A DNA stretch of 64,000 nucleotides from Novosphingobium sp. SG919. GTDB lineage: Bacteria; Pseudomonadota; Alphaproteobacteria; Sphingomonadales; Sphingomonadaceae. The notes beneath the pieces were generated by a model that was given only the letters and a program-made list of their open reading frames with translations, was not told the DNA's origin and made no database searches. The stretch covers positions 186,001-250,000 of the forward strand of contig NZ_JABCNG010000006.1 of the NCBI RefSeq assembly GCF_012932495.1, written 5' to 3'. Made by a program: the position numbers and the translations under genes. Positions 23,321 to 32,377 of this stretch are shown here, piece after piece (the first letter of the stretch is position 1; each line of letters starts with the position of its first letter).

Positions 23321-24937
23321 GTGGAAGAAAGCCCCGCCTCGCAGCCGCAGCGCCGCTCTCGCCGGCGCAGGTCCAGCGCCTCGCCCACGCCACCCAGACC
23401 ACTGGCCGTTCCCGACAGCACGCAAGGCCAGCGCCGCCGACGCTCGCGCAGCGGAAGCCGTGGCAGCAGCCGCAGCCTGCGCCTGCCCGCTGACATCGCC
23501 TTGACTCCGCCGCAGGTTGGTGTGATCGTCGTGATGGCAGCGCTGGCCGTGGCCCTGGTGCTCGGCGGCGGCGGCACAACCAATCCCGGCACGGAAATGA
23601 TCCTGCAGCCGCTGGTGGCGCTGATCCTGGCTCTGCCCCTGCTGCATCCTCGCCTGGCGACGGGATTGGGCCCGGTGCCGCGGGCAGCCTGGGTGATTGC
23701 GGCGCTGGTCTTGATCGTGCCCGTGCTGCAACTCATCCCGCTGCCCCCTGCGATCTGGCACGCCCTGCCCGATCGGGAAATGGAAGTGGCGTCGCTCGCC
23801 CTGATCGGCCAGGCCGATCGGTGGATGCCTTGGTCGATGGCACCGGCGCGCACTTTCATCTCGTTGTTGGCGATGGTGGTGCCCGTGCTGATGCTGCTGG
23901 CCGTTTCACGCACCGATCTGATTGGCCGCCTGTGGCTGTGCGCCACGATCGTGGCTGTTGCCGGCGCTTCGGTGATGCTCGGCGCGCTGCAGCTGTCGCA
24001 CGCCGCCGGCCACAACTGGACGCTCTATTCCTATGCCCACTTCGGGGTGATCGTGGGCTTCCAGGCAAACCACAACGCCGAGGCAGACCTTTTGTCGATC
24101 GCACTGATGGCGTGTGGCGTGATCGCCACCGCGGTGGTGGGCCTGGTTCCGAACCGATCGCTGTTCTGGGGCGGCGTGGCGTTTACCGGCGCAATCATGC
24201 TGGTGGTGGTGTTCCTCACCGGTTCGCGCACCGGCATCGCGCTCTTGCCGATTGCGCTGGCGTTCTGCGCAGCGATGGTCTGGCCCCTGGCGCGCCAGCA
24301 GTTTTCCCGCCGTACGCTTTGGCTCGGCGTGGGCGGCGGGGTGGCCGCCGTCGGGCTGCTCCTGGCGGTCGGGTTGCATTCGGTCGATCGCATCATGAAC
24401 CGCTTTTCCAACCTCAACGATTCGCGCCGCGATATCTGGATCGATACGATCCACGCCCTGGGCCAGGTCTGGCCGGCCGGTGGCGGCGTGGGCAGCTTCC
24501 CCCCGATCTTCAACGCGGCTGAACGCCTGGAAGTGGTCCGCAACACCGTTGCCGGCCGTGCGCACAACGACTGGATGGAATGGACGCTGGAAGCGGGCCT
24601 GCCAGGCCTGATCGTGCTGGTGGCCGTGCTGGCGATCGTGGGCACCATGGCCTGGCGGCGGCTCGGCTTCGAACTGCGTGAAAAGGGCACGCTGCATTCA
24701 CGCGCGCAGGCATTGTTTGCCTTGGGCATCATGGCGCAATTGGGCGTCCACGCGCTGGACGACTTCCCCATCCGCGAAATGTCGCTTGCTTCGTTGCTGG
24801 CGATGGCGGGAGCCCTGCTGTTCACCCCGCGCGCCATTGCCGCCTTGGCAGACCGCACGCCCGAAACGCTGCCGCTCCCGGCATCCGCCGCGCCGGCAGA
24901 CAGCGCACCTTTGCCGCAACTGCTGGAAAACGTCTGA
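23321..24937 (+). CDS. Wzy_C-type membrane protein (O-antigen ligase/polymerase family)
   Basis: 538 residues from a GTG at 23321. The first 55 residues are Arg/Ser-rich and cytoplasmic. About ten to twelve membrane helices follow. The large loop characteristic of Wzy_C (GSRTGIALLPIA, then RRDIWIDTIHALGQVWPAGG, VGSFPPIFNAAERLE, AHNDWMEWTLEAGLPG) is clear. Members either polymerise repeat units or ligate glycans to lipid or protein. In this region EPS polymerase is the likeliest role, but a second candidate lies at 33565-34872. It is convergent with the WecG-type gene. Confidence 0.85.
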   Translation: MEESPASQPQRRSRRRRSSASPTPPRPLAVPDSTQGQRRRRSRSGSRGSSRSLRLPADIALTPPQVGVIVVMAALAVALVLGGGGTTNPGTEMILQPLVALILALPLLHPRLATGLGPVPRAAWVIAALVLIVPVLQLIPLPPAIWHALPDREMEVASLALIGQADRWMPWSMAPARTFISLLAMVVPVLMLLAVSRTDLIGRLWLCATIVAVAGASVMLGALQLSHAAGHNWTLYSYAHFGVIVGFQANHNAEADLLSIALMACGVIATAVVGLVPNRSLFWGGVAFTGAIMLVVVFLTGSRTGIALLPIALAFCAAMVWPLARQQFSRRTLWLGVGGGVAAVGLLLAVGLHSVDRIMNRFSNLNDSRRDIWIDTIHALGQVWPAGGGVGSFPPIFNAAERLEVVRNTVAGRAHNDWMEWTLEAGLPGLIVLVAVLAIVGTMAWRRLGFELREKGTLHSRAQALFALGIMAQLGVHALDDFPIREMSLASLLAMAGALLFTPRAIAALADRTPETLPLPASAAPADSAPLPQLLENV

Positions 24938-24960
24938 CCCGCGGCCTGGCGGGCCAGACG
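24931..24960. terminator. Hairpin between convergent Wzy-type and WecG-type genes
   Basis: Twelve-base arms (24931-24942 and 24949-24960) with a six-base loop and one G-U pair. It overlaps the stop codon at 24935-24937. No T-run is present. Confidence 0.45.
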
Positions 24961-24962
24961 GA

Positions 24963-25787
24963 TCAGGGGCGCGGCGGGAAGACCGGCACCAGTTTCCGTC
25001 CGGCCAGGATTTGCGCCAGAAACAGCGCGTCACCGGCATAGCGGGGCAACAGGCGGCGCGGTTCGCTCAACATGCGATGGGCCCATTCCAGGCTCAGCGC
25101 ACGCACCCACGCCGGCGCGCGCGCCTTGAGGCTGGACGAGAAATCCAGAGCGGCGCCAACGCAAAAGATGTGCGCGGCCGGCAGCCCAGCAAAATGGCGG
25201 GAAACCCAGATCTCTGACTTGGGCGCGCCAACCCCCATGAACAGGTGCGTGGCATCGAGTGCGGCAATGCGCGCGACGAGGTCGGCGCTATAGGCTGCAT
25301 CCCGCTCGAACCCATAGGGCGGGCTGTCGCGCCCGATATCGGCAGGGTCGAAACCACGCGCCACCAGCTTGTCGCGCAGGATCTGCGCCGCCTGCGCAGA
25401 GCTCGCCACGAAGAACGGGCGATCGATCCCCGGCCGCAGCGCGTCGAGCAGCGCCGGGAACATGTCTGCCCCGGTCACCACCGGCACATCGCGCTTGGCC
25501 TGAAGGCGCGCGAGCATGCGGATCGGGCGGCCGTCCACGGTAACCACGGCCGCGCGGGCATAGGCCGCGCGAAAATCGGCATTGCCCTGCAGTTGGCGCA
25601 AGTGATTGAGGTTGCACGTGCAATAGAGCTGCGGCGTGGTGGCCGGCAGCAGCGCCCGCGCCACCACATCTTCCAGCGGATAGGAATCAAATTCCAGGCC
25701 ATAGCGCGCGAACAGATCGCCCTTGCCCGTGGTGCCCGCTGCCTCGACCGCCGGCCCCCCGGCCAGGCCCTGCTGATTCGATCCCAT
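24963..25787 (-). CDS. WecG/TagA/CpsF family glycosyltransferase (GT26)
   Basis: 274 residues from the ATG at 25787; the longer open frame to 25844 would overlap ugd. It has family signatures: TCNLNHLRQLQ, TVDGRPIRMLAR and TGADMFPALL in the N-terminal half, then ATHLFMGVGAPKSEIWV and a CVGAALDFSSSLKARAPAWV block. Known members add ManNAcA, or a hexuronic acid or mannose residue late in repeat-unit assembly (WecG, GumM for glucuronate). It lies ten bases after ugd on the same strand, so it is coupled to the enzyme making UDP-glucuronate. A glucuronosyltransferase is a reasonable guess. Confidence 0.88.
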   Translation of the reverse strand: MGSNQQGLAGGPAVEAAGTTGKGDLFARYGLEFDSYPLEDVVARALLPATTPQLYCTCNLNHLRQLQGNADFRAAYARAAVVTVDGRPIRMLARLQAKRDVPVVTGADMFPALLDALRPGIDRPFFVASSAQAAQILRDKLVARGFDPADIGRDSPPYGFERDAAYSADLVARIAALDATHLFMGVGAPKSEIWVSRHFAGLPAAHIFCVGAALDFSSSLKARAPAWVRALSLEWAHRMLSEPRRLLPRYAGDALFLAQILAGRKLVPVFPPRP

Positions 25788-25797
25788 GGCGCGCGCC

Positions 25798-26964
25798 TCA
25801 GTCGGAGCCGAAGAGATCGCGGGTGAACACCTTGTCGGCCACATCGGCCAATTGCGGGGACGCGCGGTTGGCCACGATCACGTCGCACTCGCGCTTGAAC
25901 GTGTCGAGATCGCGGATGACCCTGGACCCGAAGAACTGGTCTTCCTCCAACGCCGGCTCGTAGATCACCACTTCGATGCCCTTGGCCTTGATCCGCTTCA
26001 TGATCCCCTGGATCGAGGATTGGCGGAAATTGTCCGATCCGGCCTTCATCACCAGGCGGAACACGCCGACCTTGCCGGGGCGCCGCTGGATGATCTGCTC
26101 GGCCAGGAAATCCTTGCGGGTGCGGTTGGCATCCACGATCGCGCGGATCAGGTTCTGTGGCACATCGAAATAGTTGGCCAGCAACTGCTTGGTATCCTTG
26201 GGCAGGCAATAGCCGCCATAGCCGAAGCTGGGATTGTTGTAGTGCGAGCCGATGCGCGGATCGAGGCCGACGCCGCGGATGATCTGGCGCGTGTCCATGC
26301 CGCCGGCGATGGCATAGCTGTCCAGTTCGTTGAAGAAGGCCACCCGCATGGCGAGATAAGTGTTGGCGAAGAGCTTGATCGCCTCGGCCTCGGCCGGGCC
26401 GGTGAACAGCACTTCCACGTCCTTTTTCACCGCGCCTTCGCGCAGCAATTCGGCAAACACGTGGGCCCGTTCGGATTCCTCGCCCACGATGATGCGCGAG
26501 GGGTGGAGATTGTCGTAGAGCGCGCGGCCTTCGCGCAGAAACTCGGGGCTGAAGATCACCTGGTCGGTGCCCAGCCGTTGCCGCACGTCGGACACGAAAC
26601 CCACCGGGATGGTGGACTTGATCACGACCACGGCAGTGGGATTGTGGTCCTTGACCAGCCGGATCACCGCCTCGACCGACGAGGTATCGAACTTGTTGGT
26701 TTCGACATCGTAGTTGGTCGGCGTGGCGACGATCACATAGTCTGCCCCTTCGAGCGCGGCCACCGAATCGGTGGTTGCCGAAAGGTCGAGTGGCCGGGTC
26801 GCGAGGAAATCCTCCAACTCGGCATCCACGATGGGGGATTGCCGGGCATTCACCTTGGCCACGCGATCGGCCGAGATGTCCACGGCAACGACCTGGTTAT
26901 GCTGCGCAAGCAGCACGGCATTGGAAAGGCCGACATAGCCAAGCCCGAAAACGGCGATCTTCAT
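25798..26964 (-). CDS. ugd: UDP-glucose 6-dehydrogenase
   Basis: 388 residues. The N-terminal NAD domain begins MKIAVFGLGYVGLSNA, with KSTIPVGF and FSPEFLREG in the substrate region. The catalytic Cys is in GYGGYCLPKDTKQ (near residue 252), and a C-terminal UDP-binding domain is present. It makes UDP-glucuronate for the polymer. Its start lies 13 bases from a tandem array of 15-base repeats that occupies the leader. It is co-oriented with the WecG-type gene, with which it forms a tight pair. Confidence 0.95.
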   Translation of the reverse strand: MKIAVFGLGYVGLSNAVLLAQHNQVVAVDISADRVAKVNARQSPIVDAELEDFLATRPLDLSATTDSVAALEGADYVIVATPTNYDVETNKFDTSSVEAVIRLVKDHNPTAVVVIKSTIPVGFVSDVRQRLGTDQVIFSPEFLREGRALYDNLHPSRIIVGEESERAHVFAELLREGAVKKDVEVLFTGPAEAEAIKLFANTYLAMRVAFFNELDSYAIAGGMDTRQIIRGVGLDPRIGSHYNNPSFGYGGYCLPKDTKQLLANYFDVPQNLIRAIVDANRTRKDFLAEQIIQRRPGKVGVFRLVMKAGSDNFRQSSIQGIMKRIKAKGIEVVIYEPALEEDQFFGSRVIRDLDTFKRECDVIVANRASPQLADVADKVFTRDLFGSD

Positions 26965-26977
26965 TCGTGAATACTCA

Positions 26978-27020
26978 CATCAAGCGTTTTGGCATCAAGC
27001 GTTTTGGCATCAAGCGTTGG
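26978..27020. repeat. Tandem 15-base repeat in the ugd leader
   Basis: CATCAAGCGTTTTGG occurs at 26978-26992 and 26993-27007, followed by a shortened third copy, CATCAAGCGTTGG, at 27008-27020. It starts 14 bases upstream of the ugd start. The ATCAAGCGTTG core occurs again near 27223, in the 3' end of the mutase gene. It is a possible slippage site or binding array affecting ugd expression. Confidence 0.85.
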
Positions 27021-27191
27021 CGGCGCCGGGCCGGTGCAAGGCGCGGCGATCATTCGCCTCGCTGCGCCTGGCCCCTCGCACGATGATCATGCTGCGCCCG
27101 GAAAATTGCTTGTCGTTACCCGATATTCCGCACCGAAGGGCAGGCCGTCAACGCATTTATGCTGCACCTGCACATTTCCCGCCAAAACCGT

Positions 27192-28682
27192 TCAGGCCGG
27201 GGGGGGCAGATGGCGCACCAGATCAAGCGTTGCGGTGTTGAGACCGGCCGCTCGGGCCGCCGTGGCGCTTTCGGTATAGACGCGCAGTTCCGGGGCGTTG
27301 CCGCTGGGGCGCAAGTGGATGATATCGCCATCGGCAAACGTCACGCGCAGCCCATCGGTCTTGTCGAAAGCCACCGCCTTGCCCGCCAGCGTGCCGAGCA
27401 GGTCGGTCAACCGCCCCAGCACGGCTTCGTCATCGCCCGCTTCCAGCTTGGCGATCAGCGCCTGGCTATGTGCGGTGGGATATTCCTTGAGGCGGTCGCT
27501 ATGGGTGTAGCGTTCGGGCAACTGCGCCTGGAGTGCCGACAGGGAAAGGCCCTTGGCCCGCGCGTCGGCGAGCACGGCCACCATCGGCAAGACCGCGTCG
27601 CGCGTGGGCAGGGCCGCCAGCGTGCGCCCGTTTGCGGTGACCGCGCTGCCCAGCAGGAAGCCGCCGTTGGCTTCATAACCGCAGGCAGCCAGGCCTTGCG
27701 CCAGCAATTGGTCCATCGCTTCGATCACGAACGGTGAGCCGATGCGCGTCCGACGCACTTGGGCAAACCGGCCCGATGCCTCGAGCGCGGTGTTGGAGCT
27801 GACCGGCGTGGCAACCGCGGCAAGGTCCAGCGCCTGCGCGCACAGGATACCGAGCACGTCGCCGCGCATCCACGCACCGCTTTCATCGGCCAGCAGCGGC
27901 CGATCCGAATCGCCATCGGTGGAAAGGATCGCATCCAGGCCATGTTCGGCTGCCCATTGCTTGCCCAGCGCCACGTCTTCGGGGCGGACCGCTTCGGTAT
28001 CGACCGGGATGAACTTGTCCGATCGGCCCAGCAAGACCACGTCTGCGCCCAGGCCGGACACGATCTGCGCCACCACATCGCGGCCCACGGCCGAATGCTG
28101 ATAGACGCCGAGCTTCAACCCCTTGAGCGCCTCGCCCCCGAAAAAGTCGATGTAACGCGCGACATAAGGCGTGGCCGCGTCCACCAGGGCAGGCGCAGTT
28201 GCCGCATCGCGGAGCATGCCATCGGCATCGAAGAGATCCGGCAGGTCGACGTGCTGCGCGCGAATCGCGGCTTCGTCGGGCTTGAGCACTTCGCCGTCGG
28301 CGCGGTTGAATTTGATGCCGTTGCGATCGTCGGGAATGTGGCTGCCGGTAACCATGAGCGAGGGAATGCCGCGGGCAAAACCGAGTGCCGCCACGGCCGG
28401 CGAAGGCACGAAACCGCAATCGACCAATTCCCCGCCCATGTGCGCGATCGCGGCACGGCAGGCCGCCATGATGCGCGGGGTTGAAGGCCGCAGATCACCC
28501 GCGATCGCCACGCCGCCACCGGGTGCGAACTGGCCGATCTCGGCCATGTGCTGCAGGAATGCGCAAGTATAAGTGAAGCATACTTGGTCGGTCATCGCCG
28601 TCACCAGGCCGCGTGCGCCGCTGGTGCCAAAGGCCACGCCAGAGCGCGCCATAACATCGGTCACCGCCACTGTCTGCGTCAT
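27192..28682 (-). CDS. Phosphomannomutase/phosphoglucomutase family
   Basis: 496 residues from the ATG at 28682, with GAGGAT five bases upstream. It is an alpha-D-phosphohexomutase with four domains: FGTSGARG near the start, the phosphoserine loop TGSHIPDDRNG (near 112), metal-binding STDGDSDRP, sugar-binding EANGGFLLG and phosphate-binding RPSGNAPELRVY. It interconverts hexose 6- and 1-phosphates. With manA and manC in this window the phosphomannomutase step is needed, and with ugd glucose 1-phosphate is needed; ManB/ExoC-type dual specificity would serve both. The loop reads TGSHIP rather than the TASHNP common in AlgC-type enzymes, so substrate choice is uncertain. Confidence 0.9.
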   Translation of the reverse strand: MTQTVAVTDVMARSGVAFGTSGARGLVTAMTDQVCFTYTCAFLQHMAEIGQFAPGGGVAIAGDLRPSTPRIMAACRAAIAHMGGELVDCGFVPSPAVAALGFARGIPSLMVTGSHIPDDRNGIKFNRADGEVLKPDEAAIRAQHVDLPDLFDADGMLRDAATAPALVDAATPYVARYIDFFGGEALKGLKLGVYQHSAVGRDVVAQIVSGLGADVVLLGRSDKFIPVDTEAVRPEDVALGKQWAAEHGLDAILSTDGDSDRPLLADESGAWMRGDVLGILCAQALDLAAVATPVSSNTALEASGRFAQVRRTRIGSPFVIEAMDQLLAQGLAACGYEANGGFLLGSAVTANGRTLAALPTRDAVLPMVAVLADARAKGLSLSALQAQLPERYTHSDRLKEYPTAHSQALIAKLEAGDDEAVLGRLTDLLGTLAGKAVAFDKTDGLRVTFADGDIIHLRPSGNAPELRVYTESATAARAAGLNTATLDLVRHLPPPA

Positions 28683-28865
28683 AGATCCTCGCTTTTCCTT
28701 AACCATAAGCCGTCTTGCCCCGGCAGGTGGAAACCCCCGCCGCCCGGGCGCTGTGTTAGGCCATAGCGCGTGGTTCGCATATGCAAAATTTACATTGCTG
28801 CCACGCGCCGCTGCCTTTTGGCAGACCAACGGCCCAGCCAGCGAATTGTGCCTTTACAAAACCTA

Positions 28866-28876
28866 TTGCATTGCAA
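28866..28876. promoter_or_regulatory. TTGC-N3-GCAA palindrome upstream of GT4
   Basis: TTGCATTGCAA is perfect with a three-base centre, 86 bases upstream of the GTG at 28963. It lies between the divergent mutase and glycosyltransferase genes, so it could act on either. Confidence 0.55.
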
Positions 28877-28884
28877 CACGCGCA

Positions 28885-28898
28885 TTGTGCATGCACAA
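28885..28898. promoter_or_regulatory. 14-base perfect palindrome TTGTGCATGCACAA
   Basis: A complete palindrome starting eight bases after the preceding TTGC-N3-GCAA site and 64 bases before the start of the GT4 gene. A variant, TTGTGCACTGCGCAA, occurs at 39038-39052. It probably binds a dimeric regulator. Confidence 0.55.
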
Positions 28899-28962
28899 GA
28901 CGCCTGGACCGGCGCAGCGAACAGCGCGCGCCGCGGGGCTGTGTCGAAAGGGTGGACCGACC

Positions 28963-30060
28963 GTGAAACCGAGCATGATTCTGGTGTGGCACGAAGCCGG
29001 CAACAAGCTTTACCATGATCGCTTCCGGGAATTGGGCAAGCTGTTCGATCTCACCGTGTTGGGCCCGCAGGTCTTTGCCGGCAAGGAATACGCCGAGGTG
29101 ACCGAGCCCGAGTTCACGCTCAAGCTGTTTCCCAGCATCGCGCCCGGCCATTGGCTCACATATGTCAGCCCGGGCATGCTGTCCTACATCCGGGCCCATC
29201 CGCCCCAGGTGCTCTACATCCATGAAGAGCCGCACTCGCTCACGGCGTTCCTGGCTGCCCTGCTCAAGCGCAAGAGCACGTTCGTGCTGGAAAGCAGCGC
29301 GATCAACCTTAAAGGCAATTTTTCCGGCGCGAACGTGATGGAGCGCGTGGTTCATGCCCGGGCGGACATCGTGTTTCCCAAGAACACCGAAGTGGCCGGC
29401 GTGCTGCTCGCGCGCGGTGCCAAGGCCGAGCGGATCGTGGCACCGCTGGGCAACGGCGTCTCGCTCGAATCGTTCAGCCCCATTCCCAAGGACGAGGCGC
29501 GGGCCAAGCTGACCGCGCTGTTCCCCCAAGCCGCCCGTGCGTTCGACGGGCGCGTGCTCGCCGGCTATGCCGGGCGCATCTGGCGGCCCAAGGGGCTGGA
29601 ATGTTTCTCCCGCGCCGCGCACCAGGCCGGCGCCGCCCTGCTCCTTTGCGGGCCGGTGAGCGATCCTGACGTGGCCGAAGCGGTGCAGCAATTCGGCGGT
29701 GTGCTGCTCCCGGCGCTCAACAAGGAACAGCTGCCGATCTTCTATTCGGCGCTCGACCTGTTCGTGTTGCCCAGCGTGCCCACGCCCAACTGGCGCGAAC
29801 AGTTCGGCCGCGTCTGTGCCGAAGCGGTGTTCTGCGGCACGCCCGCGCTCGGCTCCAACGTGGGCGGCATTCCCGGCGTGGTCGGCCCCAACGCAATCTT
29901 CGAGCCCGGCGACGAGGCGGGCCTCGCCACCCGCATCGACGCGTTGCAAGACCCTACCGCGCGTGCGACACTACTCGCCGCACAGATTGCGCACATCAAC
30001 GACAACTTTTCGTGGACCTCGATCGCGAAGCGCATCCAGCGGGAGACGGCGAGGTTCTGA
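28963..30060 (+). CDS. GT4 family glycosyltransferase (EPS)
   Basis: 365 residues from the GTG at 28963, with AAGGGTGGA about six bases upstream; an ATG four codons later is possible. Two Rossmann-like halves: ILVWHEAGNKLYHDRFREL at the start, and in the second half GYAGRIWRPKGLE, then SALDLFVLPSVPTPNWREQF and the EAVFCGTPALGSNVGGIPGV donor-binding block typical of GT4. It transfers a nucleotide-sugar residue to the growing lipid-linked repeat on the cytoplasmic face. Its upstream region holds two palindromes. The acyltransferase gene follows by 117 bases. Confidence 0.88.
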   Translation: MKPSMILVWHEAGNKLYHDRFRELGKLFDLTVLGPQVFAGKEYAEVTEPEFTLKLFPSIAPGHWLTYVSPGMLSYIRAHPPQVLYIHEEPHSLTAFLAALLKRKSTFVLESSAINLKGNFSGANVMERVVHARADIVFPKNTEVAGVLLARGAKAERIVAPLGNGVSLESFSPIPKDEARAKLTALFPQAARAFDGRVLAGYAGRIWRPKGLECFSRAAHQAGAALLLCGPVSDPDVAEAVQQFGGVLLPALNKEQLPIFYSALDLFVLPSVPTPNWREQFGRVCAEAVFCGTPALGSNVGGIPGVVGPNAIFEPGDEAGLATRIDALQDPTARATLLAAQIAHINDNFSWTSIAKRIQRETARF

Positions 30061-30177
30061 ACCACCAGGCGCTTTCCAGGCACATCTTGGCGCAATAATC
30101 ACCAAAACGGTTGTATTTTGTGCGGCGCAGCGTAGCAGAGCGAAAGGACCGTGACGCTCTGCTAAGCCGAGGTGACG

Positions 30178-31320
30178 ATGACAGCTGCCCACCGATACCA
30201 GGCCTTGGACAGCTTGCGCGGCATTGCCGCCCTGTCCGTGGCCGTGTTCCACCTGCAAGTGGCCAGCCACATCTACTTTTTCACGCTCACCCGGCATGCC
30301 TACATGTTCGTCGATTTCTTCTTCGTGCTGTCGGGCTTCGTCATCTCGCATGCCTATGCCAGCCGGTTGAACAGCGCGGGGGACCTCGTGCCTTTCGCGA
30401 TTCGCCGCTTTGGGCGGATATATCCGCTGCATTTCGTCATGCTGGCGGTGTTCGTGGCGTTCGAGCTGGCCGTGCTGGTGATGTCCCACCACGCCCCCGG
30501 CGCCCTGCCCCGCCCCCCATTTTCCGAAGACCGCACGCCGATGGCCATCCTGGTCAATCTGCTGCTGCTCAATGGCGTGGGCATCTATGAAGGGTCTACC
30601 TGGAATGGCCCCTCGTGGAGCATCAGCGCCGAATTCTTCACGTACCTGATATTCGCCATCACTGTCGTCGTTGCACGACGGCGCTTGCCGCTGGTGGCGC
30701 TGGTCTATGTGGTGGCGGCGGGGCTGTCGCTCTATCTGCTGGCGCCCAAGTTCCTGGCAACGAGCAGCCAGTTTGGCCTGGAGCGCTGCGTCTATGGCTT
30801 CTTTGCCGGGCACCTGGTGTGGTGCCTGCGCAATCGCCCGCTGCCGATCAAGGGCACCCTGGCCGAAGTCTTGGCCATCGTGCTAGTGCTGGGCTTCGTC
30901 TATCTGGCCGAGGTTGGCCCGCTTCAACTGCTGGCACCCGTGGTGTTCGGCATCGCCATCCTGGTTTTTTCCCGGCAGGATGGGCACGTGTCCCAGGCGC
31001 TATTGCGCCCGTTCCCGCGCAAGTTGGGCGATATGTCCTATTCGATCTACATGGTCCACTTCTTCGGCGCGTTCCTCACCAACAACTTGCTGCGCGCCGC
31101 CGGAAAGCTGCTGCACAAGCCCACGACGCTGCCGGGGACCGACCTGGCGCTGGTGGGCAATGCCTGGGTGATGGACGCAATCACCTTGGTATATTTGGCA
31201 GCCGTGGTGCTGGTGGCCAGCCAGACCTATCGCTTCATTGAAATGCCGGGGATGAACTGGTTCGGCGCCATAGCGCGCGATGTCGCCCGGCGCAGGACTG
31301 TCGCTGATGCTTTGTCATGA
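30178..31320 (+). CDS. Acyltransferase 3 family protein (first of two)
   Basis: 380 residues from the ATG at 30178 (GAGG five to six bases upstream); GTG 30172 is an alternative. About ten membrane helices. OafA/NodX-type hallmarks: LDSLRGIAALSVAVFHL with the essential His, FFFVLSGFVISH, RRFGRIYPLH, and GPSWSISAEFFTYL. These enzymes move acyl groups (acetyl, succinyl, hydroxyacyl) from the cytoplasm to sugars of the polymer. It is convergent with a phaB paralogue that could make a 3-hydroxybutyryl donor. GC content is similar to the rest of the window, unlike the second acyltransferase. Confidence 0.9.
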   Translation: MTAAHRYQALDSLRGIAALSVAVFHLQVASHIYFFTLTRHAYMFVDFFFVLSGFVISHAYASRLNSAGDLVPFAIRRFGRIYPLHFVMLAVFVAFELAVLVMSHHAPGALPRPPFSEDRTPMAILVNLLLLNGVGIYEGSTWNGPSWSISAEFFTYLIFAITVVVARRRLPLVALVYVVAAGLSLYLLAPKFLATSSQFGLERCVYGFFAGHLVWCLRNRPLPIKGTLAEVLAIVLVLGFVYLAEVGPLQLLAPVVFGIAILVFSRQDGHVSQALLRPFPRKLGDMSYSIYMVHFFGAFLTNNLLRAAGKLLHKPTTLPGTDLALVGNAWVMDAITLVYLAAVVLVASQTYRFIEMPGMNWFGAIARDVARRRTVADALS

Positions 31321-31433
31321 GACACCGTTGCGCACGAACCGGTGTCGTTTGACGCGCTATCCCGGCGATGCCAGGCGACTTCTGCGGCGAGGATTGTGAA
31401 GGTGCAACACGGCGCAGTCTCATTCGAGGGCGC

Positions 31434-32156
31434 TTAGTGCATGTACTGTCCGCCGTTGATGCTGAGTGTGGATCCGGTAACAAATCCAGCGCTTTCGCTG
31501 GTCAAAAATGCAACCCCCCGCGCGATCTCGCAAGCCTCGCCTAAACGGCGAACCGGGATCTTCGCCACGATCTTCTCCAGGATCGGCGCGGGGATCGCCC
31601 CTACCATTTCTGTCGCAATGTAGCCCGGCGCTATCGCATTTACCAATACGCCATACTTGGCCCCTTCTAGCGCCAGTGCCTTTGTGAAGCCTAGAATGCC
31701 ACTCTTTGCGGCCGAGTAGTTGACTTGACCGAACTGCCCTGCTTGGCCGTTGATCGAACTGATGCTGACGATCCGACCCCAACGCCGGTCGCGCATGCCA
31801 CCAAATGTACACCTCGCCATATTGAAGCACCCGCCCAGGTTGACGCGCAACACATCATTCCAGTCGTCATAGGACATCCGGTGAAGAGTGCCGTCGCGGG
31901 TAACGCCAGCGTTGTTGACCAAGATATCGACAGACCCGATGTCCTGCTCAACCTGCCGAACGCCGGCAAGGCAGGCCTCCGGGTCGCCCACATCCCACTT
32001 GTACGAGGGAATGCCAGTTTCATTGCTGAAGGCGGTCGCTGCAGCGGCATTTTCGGCGTAGTTCGCCGCCACCGCATAGCCTTGATCTTTCAAGACAACG
32101 GATATCGCCGCACCAATTCCCCTCGTGCCACCGGTGACGATTGCTACACGCGCCAT
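31434..32156 (-). CDS. phaB: Acetoacetyl-CoA reductase paralogue (copy 2) inside the EPS region
   Basis: 240 residues from the ATG at 32156, with GAGGTG eight bases upstream. It aligns without gaps to the copy at 12162-12884 and keeps TGGTRGIG, NNAGVTRDG, SSINGQ, YSAAK and a GFVTGSTLSINGGQYMH end. It should therefore reduce acetoacetyl-CoA to (R)-3-hydroxybutyryl-CoA. Codon use is visibly less GC-biased than in copy 1, although the protein is close, so it may have been acquired rather than recently duplicated. It lies between two acyltransferase-3 genes, with the second one upstream on the same strand. A role in supplying an acyl donor for EPS is inferred. Confidence 0.92.
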   Translation of the reverse strand: MARVAIVTGGTRGIGAAISVVLKDQGYAVAANYAENAAAATAFSNETGIPSYKWDVGDPEACLAGVRQVEQDIGSVDILVNNAGVTRDGTLHRMSYDDWNDVLRVNLGGCFNMARCTFGGMRDRRWGRIVSISSINGQAGQFGQVNYSAAKSGILGFTKALALEGAKYGVLVNAIAPGYIATEMVGAIPAPILEKIVAKIPVRRLGEACEIARGVAFLTSESAGFVTGSTLSINGGQYMH

Positions 32157-32170
32157 AATTCGCACCTCTG

Positions 32171-32293
32171 TTGCTGCAGCGACTGGCAGGACATCACCTG
32201 CCTTAACAGAGACGTTGTCAAATCAATACGCCAAATGTTCGTTCGACCGAATCCTGCCATAATCAGTGCAGCACGGCATTGCCGCAGCTGCAC
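32171..32293. promoter_or_regulatory. Inverted repeats upstream of phaB copy 2
   Basis: TTGCTGCAGCGA at 32171-32182 is a palindrome with one mismatch, just 15 bases upstream of the start. Further up, GTGCAGC (32266-32272) and GCTGCAC (32287-32293) form a perfect seven-base inverted repeat with a 14-base spacer. CTGC/GCAG spacing of this type is described for PhaR sites. The assignment is inference. Confidence 0.4.
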
Positions 32294-32377
32294 CGATTAG
32301 GCGAAAAATTGCCTCTAATCCGGCCTCAATAATATGCTGAACAATTCGCTAAATCTTCGGGATTTGACAAAACGAAG

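Noticed and set aside
26978..27020. Short tandem repeats as a CRISPR seed
   Set aside because: Units are contiguous without spacers and only 15 bases long.
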